A stretch of 64,000 nt of DNA, taken from Terriglobia bacterium (GTDB lineage: Bacteria; Acidobacteriota; Terriglobia; Bryobacterales; UBA6623). The number at the start of each line of letters is the position of its first letter. Position 1 is the first letter of the stretch. The notes beneath the pieces were generated by a model. That model worked only from the letters and a program-made list of their open reading frames with translations, was not told the DNA's origin and searched no databases. Shown piece after piece: positions 1-6,740 of the stretch. The DNA lies in the NCBI GenBank assembly GCA_009838515.1, contig VXRL01000040.1, positions 243,749 through 307,748 of the forward strand. Direction: 5' to 3'. Made by a program: the position numbers and the translations under genes.

Positions 1-868
1 GCGTGGTCAGCATCTCAGGCGTCTCGCGGTGGTCGTCCCAGATGTAGCGGCCGCCGGAAGACATGACCTCGTCGGGCAGCGTCACGTCCAAGCCCCACTG
101 CAGCATGTCCAACTCGTGAATTCCCTGATTGCCGATCTCGCCGTTGCCAAAGTCCCAAGTCCAGTGCCAGTTGTAGTGCACGTGGCGCTTGGAGTAGGGG
201 CGCCACTTGCCAGGTCCGACCCACAAGTCATAGTCCAGGCTGGACGGCGGCTGCTCATCCGGCTGTGCTTCCAGCGGCGGGCGCCACTTGAAGATCGTCG
301 CCCGGCCCATGTAGACATCGCCGATGGCTCCGTCGCGCATTTTTTGAACGGCCTCGCGCACGGCCTCCGAACTACGCAACTGGACCCCGTGCTGGACGAT
401 CCGGTTGTACTTCTTGGCGGCCGCGATCAGGCTCAGGCCCTCGTTGAACGTGTGGGTGGCAGGCTTCTCAACATAGACATCCTTGCCCGCTTGGCAGGCC
501 CATATCGCCGCTAGCGTGTGCCAGTGGTTGGGCGTCGCGATGGTAATGACATCGATGTCCTTGTCTTCGATGACCTTGCGCAGGTCTTGCACGACGCTGG
601 GGCGATGGCCGTGCTTTTGCTCGAATTCGCCGGCGCGCTTGCGCGCGATCTCCAGATCGGGATCGACGAAGGTCGTGACATCGACGTTGTTGATCGGCTG
701 CAGCCCGTACATGTGGCTTTGGCCCCGGCCGTTCACGCCCAAGACTGCCGCGCGGATCCTATCGTTGGCCCCGATGACGCCGCTTCCTGCGGCGAACGCG
801 GCAGCTGGCGCTGCGGCCGCCGCGGCCTTGACGAAGGTTCTTCGCTTAAGTGAGGTGCTTGGCTTCAT
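1..868 (-). CDS. Gfo/Idh/MocA family oxidoreductase, Tat-exported (3' end outside window)
   Basis: Reading from the ATG at 868 leftwards gives 289 codons with no stop, so the C-terminus lies beyond base 1. The N-terminus has a Tat-type signal (KRRTFVKAAAAAAPAAA, residues 8-24). A Rossmann NAD(P)-binding segment follows (AVLGVNGRG), then the family's EKP motif (VYVEKPATH) after an ATPNHWH stretch. These are the hallmarks of glucose-fructose oxidoreductase/inositol dehydrogenase-like enzymes, which oxidise or reduce sugars and their derivatives; the substrate cannot be told from sequence. Exported members with Tat signals are abundant in Acidobacteriota and Planctomycetes. The strand opposite carries only shadow ORFs. 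Confidence 0.9.
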   Translation of the reverse strand, partial: MKPSTSLKRRTFVKAAAAAAPAAAFAAGSGVIGANDRIRAAVLGVNGRGQSHMYGLQPINNVDVTTFVDPDLEIARKRAGEFEQKHGHRPSVVQDLRKVIEDKDIDVITIATPNHWHTLAAIWACQAGKDVYVEKPATHTFNEGLSLIAAAKKYNRIVQHGVQLRSSEAVREAVQKMRDGAIGDVYMGRATIFKWRPPLEAQPDEQPPSSLDYDLWVGPGKWRPYSKRHVHYNWHWTWDFGNGEIGNQGIHELDMLQWGLDVTLPDEVMSSGGRYIWDDHRETPEMLTT

Positions 869-986
869 GGCGTATACGCTCCGCAGATCATCCTACCGCA
901 TCGAGCGGGTTGCGGCAATCCGCTGCAAGCCATTCCGCGCCGTCCGGTTGGCCGTGCGCGAGATCCCCGCGGGGAATCGAGGGCCG

Positions 987-1583
987 CTAGGCTCTCGTCG
1001 CGAACAGCGCGGCCTGAGACGCCGGCAGCACACGCACTTGCGCCTCCAGCGAGCTAAACCGCAGCAACCGACCCAGCTCCCTGAACCGATCCAAGGCAGA
1101 GCCCCTTAGGTCGGCCGCGAACACGTCGGCGCAGTCGGAGTACGAGTACCGCTCGCAGCGGGGCGACTGCTCGGCGAGCAGTGCGAGCGCAGGGTCCCAA
1201 AAGCCCTGCCGTCGCAGGAATCGCCTCTGCTGGCCAACTTCGCGGGAGATCTCAAAGTCTCCGCGCATGCCGCGCAGCAGCATTCTGTCACAGCGCGCAA
1301 TGTCGAACTCGCGCTTGGGGTCATAGTCGGGGAAACGGCCAAGGAGCGCGGCCATCTGGCCTGAAGCCAGCGAGAACGGGCTCCAGCGGAAGCGCGAATC
1401 GCCGCTGACCAAGGACCCGCGCAAGAAGATCCGCGCGATGCGCTCGGAATCCTTGCCGCAGACTCCCAAGACCTTCGAGGCTAGTTCCTCAAGCGGAAGG
1501 TCGACCCTTGCCACCGCCGCCATGTTCACGTAGCCGGCCGATTCCGAGCTCACCTTGCAAGTGATGGTCTCCGGCAGCGCCAA
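987..1583 (-). CDS. Hypothetical protein (198 aa)
   Basis: I do not recognise this protein. The reading frame is open further upstream to a GTG at 1634, but I place the start at the TTG at 1583. A TATCAT -10 hexamer (1590-1595, minus strand) sits exactly 6 nt before it, the leaderless arrangement seen at several genes in this window. An ATG 22 codons further in is a second alternative. The product is basic and Arg-rich, with scattered cysteines (for example CGKDSERIARIF, SPRCERYSYSDCADVF), no clear signal peptide and no membrane segment. It is transcribed alone, towards the left-edge oxidoreductase gene. Confidence 0.5.
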   Translation of the reverse strand: MALPETITCKVSSESAGYVNMAAVARVDLPLEELASKVLGVCGKDSERIARIFLRGSLVSGDSRFRWSPFSLASGQMAALLGRFPDYDPKREFDIARCDRMLLRGMRGDFEISREVGQQRRFLRRQGFWDPALALLAEQSPRCERYSYSDCADVFAADLRGSALDRFRELGRLLRFSSLEAQVRVLPASQAALFATRA

Positions 1584-1589
1584 ACAGCC

Positions 1590-1595
1590 ATGATA
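1590..1595 (-). promoter_or_regulatory. Candidate -10 element of a leaderless promoter
   Basis: TATCAT on the minus strand, 6 nt upstream of the TTG at 1583. It is one of a set of -10-like hexamers lying 5-8 nt before start codons in this window, which would put the transcription start on or next to the start codon. No convincing -35 is visible. Confidence 0.4.
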
Positions 1596-1684
1596 GTTGG
1601 GCGCGGCCCCACACGCGGGCTGCGCAAGGCTCACTTGTGGGGCGCGGCAGCGCAGCGCCTACGCCGGCGTTGGCGTCGGCCTAG

Positions 1685-2584
1685 TCACTCGATGAAGGCA
1701 TGCTTCCGCAGCGCCTCGCTCAACGCAGGCTCCTCCCAGAACACGAGTCGTTCCAAGACCGACCCCTCTTCGAGCATTGCACCGTAGGGAACGTCTTCGA
1801 ACACGAAGGTCTCCCTCAAGCGCTCCGCGTCGGGCGAGAGCTTCACACCAGTCAGCCCGGCATCCTGCAAGAAGCCCGGCCCCCAGTCCGGATCTTGGGT
1901 AGGGATGCCGACGAAGTCCACGAGCCACTCGTACTTGGCCATCGTCTGCCCGGCGTGCAGACAGTGCATGCACGAGGGGTTGAAGAAGAACAGGAACACC
2001 TTGCCCTGCCGCACGTCGAACTCGCTGCCATCCACGCTGATCGGCGCGATGCCGGCTAGCTCGGGCGGAGGCTGGATGCGGTCTACTCCGAGCATGCCCA
2101 CCGCGAATGCCGCCACGGCCAATGCCGCGATTCCGGCGCTGCGCGCATTCTTGGATGGCTGGGAGAACCGCACAGCCACGAGCGCAACCGCCACCATCGC
2201 GGCGTCGCTCCAGAAGAAGGCCGGGCCGACGGCCCGCTCGAGCCACGGGAAGCAGGAGCAATCTTCGCCCTGCAACGTCTGGTAGTTCACTGCCATGTAG
2301 GCCATGAACGCCGCGAGCAAGGCCACCGACAGCCATCCGCCCCAGCGGCGCCACGCCGGTCGCAACAGCAAGACGCCCGCGACGACCTCTGCCACGCCCA
2401 CGGCCAACGTGCCCGCCAGGCTCAACTGCACTGGCACGAGCAGCTGCGTCAGCTTGAGCTGCCAGCCCGAAATGTCGGTGAGCTTCCACAGGCCTGCGCT
2501 AAACCACAGTGCGGCCATCACTACCGCGGCGGTCCAGCCCAGCCAATCAGCCCATTTTGGTCGCGCAGCAATCGCAGTCGACAT
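1685..2584 (-). CDS. MauE/DoxX-like membrane domain fused to thioredoxin-like domain
   Basis: 299 aa, starting at the ATG at 2584 (MSTAIAARPKW); the longer open frame to 2713 has no further support. Residues about 15-160 hold four hydrophobic helices. Features here resemble the MauE/DoxX family, which carries disulfide-bond redox and methylamine-utilisation functions, including a CSCF pair after the second helix pair. The C-terminal half (from about residue 185) is a thioredoxin-like fold with the segment FLFFFNPSCMHCLHAGQ. Its CMHC pair stands where a redox CxxC would be. The predicted role is delivery or removal of reducing equivalents to an extracytoplasmic substrate. It is divergent from the Gfo/Idh gene at 2694 across about 110 bp. 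The partner substrate is unknown. Confidence 0.75.
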   Translation of the reverse strand: MSTAIAARPKWADWLGWTAAVVMAALWFSAGLWKLTDISGWQLKLTQLLVPVQLSLAGTLAVGVAEVVAGVLLLRPAWRRWGGWLSVALLAAFMAYMAVNYQTLQGEDCSCFPWLERAVGPAFFWSDAAMVAVALVAVRFSQPSKNARSAGIAALAVAAFAVGMLGVDRIQPPPELAGIAPISVDGSEFDVRQGKVFLFFFNPSCMHCLHAGQTMAKYEWLVDFVGIPTQDPDWGPGFLQDAGLTGVKLSPDAERLRETFVFEDVPYGAMLEEGSVLERLVFWEEPALSEALRKHAFIE

Positions 2585-2693
2585 GTGTTCCCAGCGCCGG
2601 AGCTCGAGGCCAGCGCAAGGCCTCTCTTCGAGTATATGGTCGCCGTGCCGCCGAGTCGGGGCCTCGGCATGGTTCTGCGACAATCGTGGTGCG

Positions 2694-3767
2694 ATGCAAA
2701 AGTCGGATGGCATGAACTACGCGCCGCAGGGCAAGGCCAGGCCGGTGGTCGAGGCCGGCACCTTCGCCATCGCGGCGGCGGCGCTCGACCACGGACACAT
2801 TTACGGGATGTGCAACGGGCTCACGGAGGCCGGCGCGGACCTGAAGTGGGTGTATGACGCAGACCCGGCTCGGGTCGAGCAGTTCCTCAAGTCGTTCCCG
2901 CAGGCCAGGGCGGCCCGCAGCCTGGACGAGATCCTGCAGGACGAAGAGGTGCGCTTGGTCGCTTCGGCTGCCATACCGAACCTGCGCTGCCAGCTGGGCT
3001 GCGAGGTCATGCGGCACGGCAAGGACTACTTCACCGACAAGGCGCCGATGACCACGCTGGAGCAGCTGGCCGAGGCAAAGCGGCAAGCCGCGGCCACGGG
3101 CAGGAAGTACGCGGTCTACTACAGCGAGCGCCTCCACACCGAGTGCTCGATCTATGCCGGAAACCTGATCGATGGCGGTGCCATCGGACGGGTCCTGCAG
3201 GTTATCGGCATGGGGCCGCACAGGCTCAACGCCCCGTCGCGGCCGGACTGGTTCTTCGACTTTGGGCAATACGGCGGGATCCTGTGCGACATCGGCAGCC
3301 ACCAGATCGAGCAGTTCCTCCACTTCAGCGGAGCCGGCGACGCCACCGTGACTTCCAGCCGCGTCGCCAACTACAACAATCCCGACCGCCCCGAACTGGA
3401 AGACTTCGGAGACGCGGCTCTGGTGGCGGACAACGGCGCGACGAACTACTTTCGAGTCGACTGGTTCACGCCGGACGGTCTTGGCGCGTGGGGTGACGGC
3501 AGGACCTTCATCCTCGGCACGCAAGGCTACATCGAGCTCCGCAAGTACCTTGATGTAGGCCGCGATTCGGAATCAGACCAGCTCTATCTGGTCGATGGCA
3601 AGGGCGAGCAGCATATCCGCACGCACGACACCGTAGGCTTCCCTTTCTTCGGGCAGCTGATCGTGGACTGCCTTGAACGCACCGAACGCGCGATGACACA
3701 GGAGCACACCTTCAAAGCGGCGGAGCTCTGCTTGGTCGCCCAGCGGGATGCCCAGCGCGTGGCTTAG
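2694..3767 (+). CDS. Gfo/Idh/MocA family oxidoreductase
   Basis: 357 aa from ATG 2694; ATG 2712 (MNYAPQGKARP) is also possible. The frame is open to 2304, but that part runs over the divergent gene. It has the family order: an N-terminal Rossmann region, a KDYFTDKAPMTTLEQL segment in the place of the EKP motif (DKAP here), then a C-terminal alpha/beta domain with GGILCDIGSHQIEQF. There is no export signal, so this member is cytoplasmic, unlike the one at the left edge. It ends 6 bp before the GTG of hpnI, so the two genes are probably co-transcribed. Whether it acts on a hopanoid side chain is unknown. Confidence 0.85.
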   Translation: MQKSDGMNYAPQGKARPVVEAGTFAIAAAALDHGHIYGMCNGLTEAGADLKWVYDADPARVEQFLKSFPQARAARSLDEILQDEEVRLVASAAIPNLRCQLGCEVMRHGKDYFTDKAPMTTLEQLAEAKRQAAATGRKYAVYYSERLHTECSIYAGNLIDGGAIGRVLQVIGMGPHRLNAPSRPDWFFDFGQYGGILCDIGSHQIEQFLHFSGAGDATVTSSRVANYNNPDRPELEDFGDAALVADNGATNYFRVDWFTPDGLGAWGDGRTFILGTQGYIELRKYLDVGRDSESDQLYLVDGKGEQHIRTHDTVGFPFFGQLIVDCLERTERAMTQEHTFKAAELCLVAQRDAQRVA

Positions 3768-3773
3768 CGCACA

Positions 3774-4910
3774 GTGGTGTTCGTCACGGCGGTCGGCCTG
3801 CTGGCGGCCGCCTCTTGCGCCTACTACCTAGCCGTTCTCGTGGTCCTTTGGCGACACAGCCGCGACCAGTCGGGTGCGCCGACGGAACCCAGGTCCCGAC
3901 CCGGGATCACAATTCTCAAGCCAGCGAGCGGAGTCGGGGCGGATTTCGTCAACCTGCTCAGGTCTCACGCCGTTCAGGACTACCCTGATTTCGAGATTCT
4001 GGTCGGTGTCGGCGGCGATGACAGCCTGGCTCGCGCGGCGGTCTGCGAGGTGCAAGCCGATTTCCCCCTCGCACGGATCAAACTCGTCGATTGCCCGGCC
4101 CCCGCGCGGGGATGCAACGGAAAAGTCGCAGCCCTGCAGGAATTGGCGCGACACGCGTCCAAGCCAGTCTGGGTGCTGAGCGACGCAGATATCGGCGTGC
4201 CCGAGCGCTACCTCGCCAGCCTGAGCGCAGAACTGCAGGCACCCAACACGGGCATGGTGACGTGCCTGTATCGGGCCGAGCCCGACGCTTCCCTGCTAAC
4301 CCGCCTGGAGGCCAGTCGCATCAACACCGAATTCCCTGCCCAAGTGCTCATGGCGAAGAACTTGCAAGGGCTTCGCTTCGGCCTTGGCTCGTCCATGGCG
4401 CTGCGCGCCGAGACGCTGGCCGGCGTGGGCGGATTCCCGGCACTGCGCAACGTGATCGGGGACGACTATCACCTAGGGGCCAGAGTCGCAGCCAAGGGCC
4501 TGTCCGTGAGGCTCTCGGCCCTGCCCGTGAGCACCCGCTTGTCTCGCGGCACGACATGGAAGCAGTCTTGGAGACGCCAGCTGCGCTGGTCGAGAACCAT
4601 CCGCAAGCAGCGCCCGCTGGGCCACTTCTCCCTCGTAGTCACCTTCGCGGTTCCTTGGTCGGTGCTGGCGCTGCTGGCGGAACCGGGCACTCTGTGGCCG
4701 CTGGCAGCAGCTGCGATCGGCCTGCGGCTCTTGGCCGGCCATTCGGCCGCGCGGCTGGTCCGTGCCCAGAACAGGGCGCGTTCGCTATGGCTCATCCCCG
4801 CGGCGGACCTTTGCGCCGCAGCGGTCTGGCTCGGCAGCCTGTTCGGCAACGAGGTCTGGTGGGCTGGCCGACGCCTCAGGCTCGGCCCACAGGGACGGAT
4901 CCTCAGCTGA
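3774..4910 (+). CDS. hpnI: Hopanoid biosynthesis glycosyltransferase HpnI-like
   Basis: 378 aa, GTG start, 6 bp after the preceding stop. This is a GT2 glycosyltransferase with an N-terminal membrane anchor (residues 5-22), a UDP-sugar-binding DAD at 137-139, a GDDYHLG acceptor motif (DD at 230-231) and an RQLRW motif ending at W272. Two or three C-terminal membrane segments follow. This resembles ceramide glucosyltransferase-like HpnI, which adds N-acetylglucosamine to bacteriohopanetetrol. It sits about 1.8 kb from shc-hpnH on the same strand but is separated from them by a convergent tautomerase pair. Assignment to hopanoids relies on family resemblance plus shc and hpnH nearby; other ceramide glucosyltransferase-like enzymes are the alternative. 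Confidence 0.8.
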   Translation: MVFVTAVGLLAAASCAYYLAVLVVLWRHSRDQSGAPTEPRSRPGITILKPASGVGADFVNLLRSHAVQDYPDFEILVGVGGDDSLARAAVCEVQADFPLARIKLVDCPAPARGCNGKVAALQELARHASKPVWVLSDADIGVPERYLASLSAELQAPNTGMVTCLYRAEPDASLLTRLEASRINTEFPAQVLMAKNLQGLRFGLGSSMALRAETLAGVGGFPALRNVIGDDYHLGARVAAKGLSVRLSALPVSTRLSRGTTWKQSWRRQLRWSRTIRKQRPLGHFSLVVTFAVPWSVLALLAEPGTLWPLAAAAIGLRLLAGHSAARLVRAQNRARSLWLIPAADLCAAAVWLGSLFGNEVWWAGRRLRLGPQGRILS

Positions 4911-4928
4911 TCCCGTCGCGGGGAGCGC

Positions 4929-5354
4929 TCACGCCGCAGCGGCGGGCTCTTCCAGCCAATCCGCCTCGGCTCCCGGTTCCGGAAGAATTCGCCCGGCCTC
5001 CATCGTCCACGAGGCGGGCGCCTCGGTGATGCGTCCGCTGACCATATCGGCCGGAACCCCGGCAATCTCCGAGAACTTCCCGATCAAGCCGCCCAAAATC
5101 AGGCGCTTCGTGTCCTCCGAGCGGCCCGCCCGGTTGCCGCCGGCGATGAAGTACGGCGTGTCATAGCGCAGCACGCCGCTCCCGTGTGAGTCCGCCACCT
5201 CGCCGGAACCATCCGTCTCAAGAAACGCGACCTGCACAAAACTCCGCGGCGCGGTTGAGAGGCCGCAATGCACGTCGGTGAATGCTACTGCGATCTCCTC
5301 GCGCTGCTCATAGGTGAGCGAGTCCTTCGGAATCAAGCAACGATAGAATGGCAT
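4929..5354 (-). CDS. Tautomerase superfamily protein, cis-3-chloroacrylate dehalogenase-like
   Basis: 141 aa. Starts MPFYRCLIPKDSLTYEQR, so the mature protein carries the catalytic N-terminal proline. From knowledge of cis-CaaD, other key residues also appear conserved: the TDVHCGL histidine, the two arginines of NRAGRSEDTK, and the glutamate in MEAGRILPEPG. The length fits a fused beta-alpha-beta tandem as in cis-CaaD. AAGGAG lies 11-12 nt before the ATG, one of the clear Shine-Dalgarno sites in this window. Most family members of this kind in genomes are cis-CaaD homologues with tautomerase, hydratase or unknown activity, so dehalogenation is not claimed. It lies 27 bp downstream of a second tautomerase-like gene. 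Confidence 0.8.
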   Translation of the reverse strand: MPFYRCLIPKDSLTYEQREEIAVAFTDVHCGLSTAPRSFVQVAFLETDGSGEVADSHGSGVLRYDTPYFIAGGNRAGRSEDTKRLILGGLIGKFSEIAGVPADMVSGRITEAPASWTMEAGRILPEPGAEADWLEEPAAAA

Positions 5355-5381
5355 GCGCTCTACTCCTTGTCTCTGGGACGC

Positions 5382-5714
5382 TCAGCCCGCCCAGCTCCAG
5401 TCGCGGGCGGACACAATGACCTCGTCCTCAGTCGCACCCGTCAGGTTACACCACGTCTCCGCGATCGACCGAAGGAACTGGGCCCGCACGTCGGAACCGT
5501 GCCCGTCCGGTATGCGGCTGCGGACTAGGGAGGTGGTCGACGGCTCCCCGCCTCGAAAACCGAACCCTTTGCGGATCACCGTCCACGAGACCGATACAGG
5601 GCCTGCCTCTGCACCTAGCACTTCGGCGCAGACCGACTCGATGTCTGCGACGATCCGAGCCCGGCTTTCTTCAGGGACGCAGCCCTCCTGCACGAAGAAC
5701 TCGAAGGTGACCAT
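5382..5714 (-). CDS. Tautomerase-like protein lacking Pro-1
   Basis: 110 aa from ATG 5714 (MVTFEFFVQEG). The beta-alpha-beta pattern with an amphipathic first helix and the final strand motif (DEVIVSARDW) resemble tautomerase-superfamily proteins such as the subunits of heteromeric tautomerases. Position 2 is Val rather than the catalytic Pro, so the protein is likely inactive alone or a partner subunit. A perfect TATAAT (5721-5726) sits 6 nt before the ATG, which indicates a leaderless transcript. An upstream in-frame extension to 5909 is therefore rejected. It forms an operon with the cis-CaaD-like gene 27 bp downstream. Confidence 0.65.
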   Translation of the reverse strand: MVTFEFFVQEGCVPEESRARIVADIESVCAEVLGAEAGPVSVSWTVIRKGFGFRGGEPSTTSLVRSRIPDGHGSDVRAQFLRSIAETWCNLTGATEDEVIVSARDWSWAG

Positions 5715-5720
5715 TTGCGA

Positions 5721-5726
5721 ATTATA
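5721..5726 (-). promoter_or_regulatory. Consensus -10 element, leaderless start
   Basis: A perfect TATAAT on the minus strand, exactly 6 nt upstream of the ATG at 5714, with no room for a ribosome binding site. It is the clearest of the leaderless-type promoters in the window. Confidence 0.6.
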
Positions 5727-5898
5727 TCCAAGCCCAACAGAAAAGCTGCTCAGAACCCCGCTGCGCTTCAAGCATGTAGCGGAATCCACAGCCTGAGCTG
5801 CCAGAACTCTACTCCTAGCGATGTCTAGGCCTATACCTGCGTCACTGTGTCCGAGCCCGATGGTTAGACCGGCAGTGTATGCTGTGTTGGAATCTGCC

Positions 5899-6165
5899 AT
5901 GCCCCACACGAGCGTGTATTTCCCGCGATCCGTGCTCTCCGGGCTGGACCGCGTCGCAGAGGAACGAGGTATGAGCCGGAACGGGCTGATCGTGGAGTCG
6001 TGTCGGCGGGTCGTGGGAGAGCGGACACGCTGGCCAGCGGACTTGTTCTCGAACGATCACTTGAGCCAGCCAGACTTACAACTCCTCCGTGACGGCCGAG
6101 ATGCCTTTCTGGACCCTATCTCACGCGTCCGCCTGCATGATCGCAGCGGTCGCCCTCTGCGATGA
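5899..6165 (+). CDS. Ribbon-helix-helix (CopG-type) antitoxin, C-terminus altered
   Basis: 88 aa, MPHTSVYFPRSVLSGLDRVA start. The N-terminal RHH beta strand and helices (residues 4-40) and the following RWPADLFSNDHLSQPDLQLL tail match CopG-like antitoxins that usually sit before a PIN toxin. TATGCT at 5878-5883 may be the -10. The last 15 or so residues read through into what looks like the 3' part of the toxin gene in the wrong frame. The natural end of the antitoxin appears to be lost in the same deletion that removed most of the toxin (next entry). Confidence 0.7.
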   Translation: MPHTSVYFPRSVLSGLDRVAEERGMSRNGLIVESCRRVVGERTRWPADLFSNDHLSQPDLQLLRDGRDAFLDPISRVRLHDRSGRPLR

Positions 6166-6235
6166 CGCACCGCTTGCCACCGCCAACGTAGCCGACTTCG
6201 AACGATTTGCCGCGGCCGGCCTGGCGATAGCGTAA
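6122..6235 (+). pseudogene. Remnant of a PIN-domain (VapC-like) toxin
   Basis: In the frame containing ATG 6137 the sequence reads MIAAVALCDDAPLATANVAD followed by FERFAAAGLAIA and a stop at 6233-6235. This matches the C-terminal end of VapC toxins (an alanine-rich helix, then LATxNxxDF). No N-terminal catalytic part exists upstream; the frame runs into the antitoxin gene. The remnant overlaps the antitoxin ORF end out of frame. It most simply results from an internal deletion joining the antitoxin tail to the toxin tail. Confidence 0.65.
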
Positions 6236-6740
6236 GGTCGGGGCACTTGCACGAGCAGCTCCTTGTTGCGGATCGGTCCGAATCTCAAATCTCAATGGCG
6301 CAACGCGACTAGCGCGGTGCGGACCGGCGGCTAGGTGGAACTGTGACCGTCAAGAATCCATTGGCTATACTGGCACTTCGCGTTGGGTCCATAATGCCCG
6401 CCCCAGACATCGAGTCTGTTCTATCGTCCCGCCCACGTGGATCCTGCACAGGCATGGCGCGCGCGTTCGAAGCCGTCGCAGTTGCCTTGCCAGCCCAGGG
6501 AGCACCAGGCTTCTTCGCCGACGAGAAGGACGCCACTTCAGCGGCACGGCTCGGCGGCACGCCACCCATGGCCGCCTCGGGCGGATCGGCTCCCGAACTG
6601 ATCGTCCATGATCTTCATCATCATGTGCAGTCGTCCGGCTTCGGTCGGGCGCCAGAGCCAGAACCCATTACCGAGAACGCCTATTTCCCGCTCACGCCTG
6701 GCTTGCGGCAGGCTCAGCCGCCTCGGATCTCGGCCATTCA
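6236..6740. other. 505-bp stretch without a confident gene; one possible ORF 6343-6744 (+)
   Basis: The only open frame worth noting is 6343-6744 (+), 133 aa from a GTG. Its stop overlaps the shc start as ATGA, the arrangement of translational coupling. Its composition is Ala/Pro-rich with no recognisable motif, and both strands are equally open. I therefore do not call it a gene. No tRNA-like fold, repeat or terminator was seen. Confidence 0.4.

Noticed and set aside
29-514. Long plus-strand open frame at the left edge
   Set aside because: It is antisense to the Gfo/Idh oxidoreductase read from 868 leftwards, which has a Tat signal and family motifs; the plus frame has none.
964-975. Perfect 12-bp palindrome TCCCCGCGGGGA between the first two minus-strand genes
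   Set aside because: Too short and too GC-rich to call a terminator or operator in this background, with no T-tract or second copy.
4929-5354. Dedicated chloroacrylate dehalogenase
   Set aside because: Active-site residues match, but many cis-CaaD homologues have other activities and no halo-organic degradation genes are nearby; only the family is claimed.
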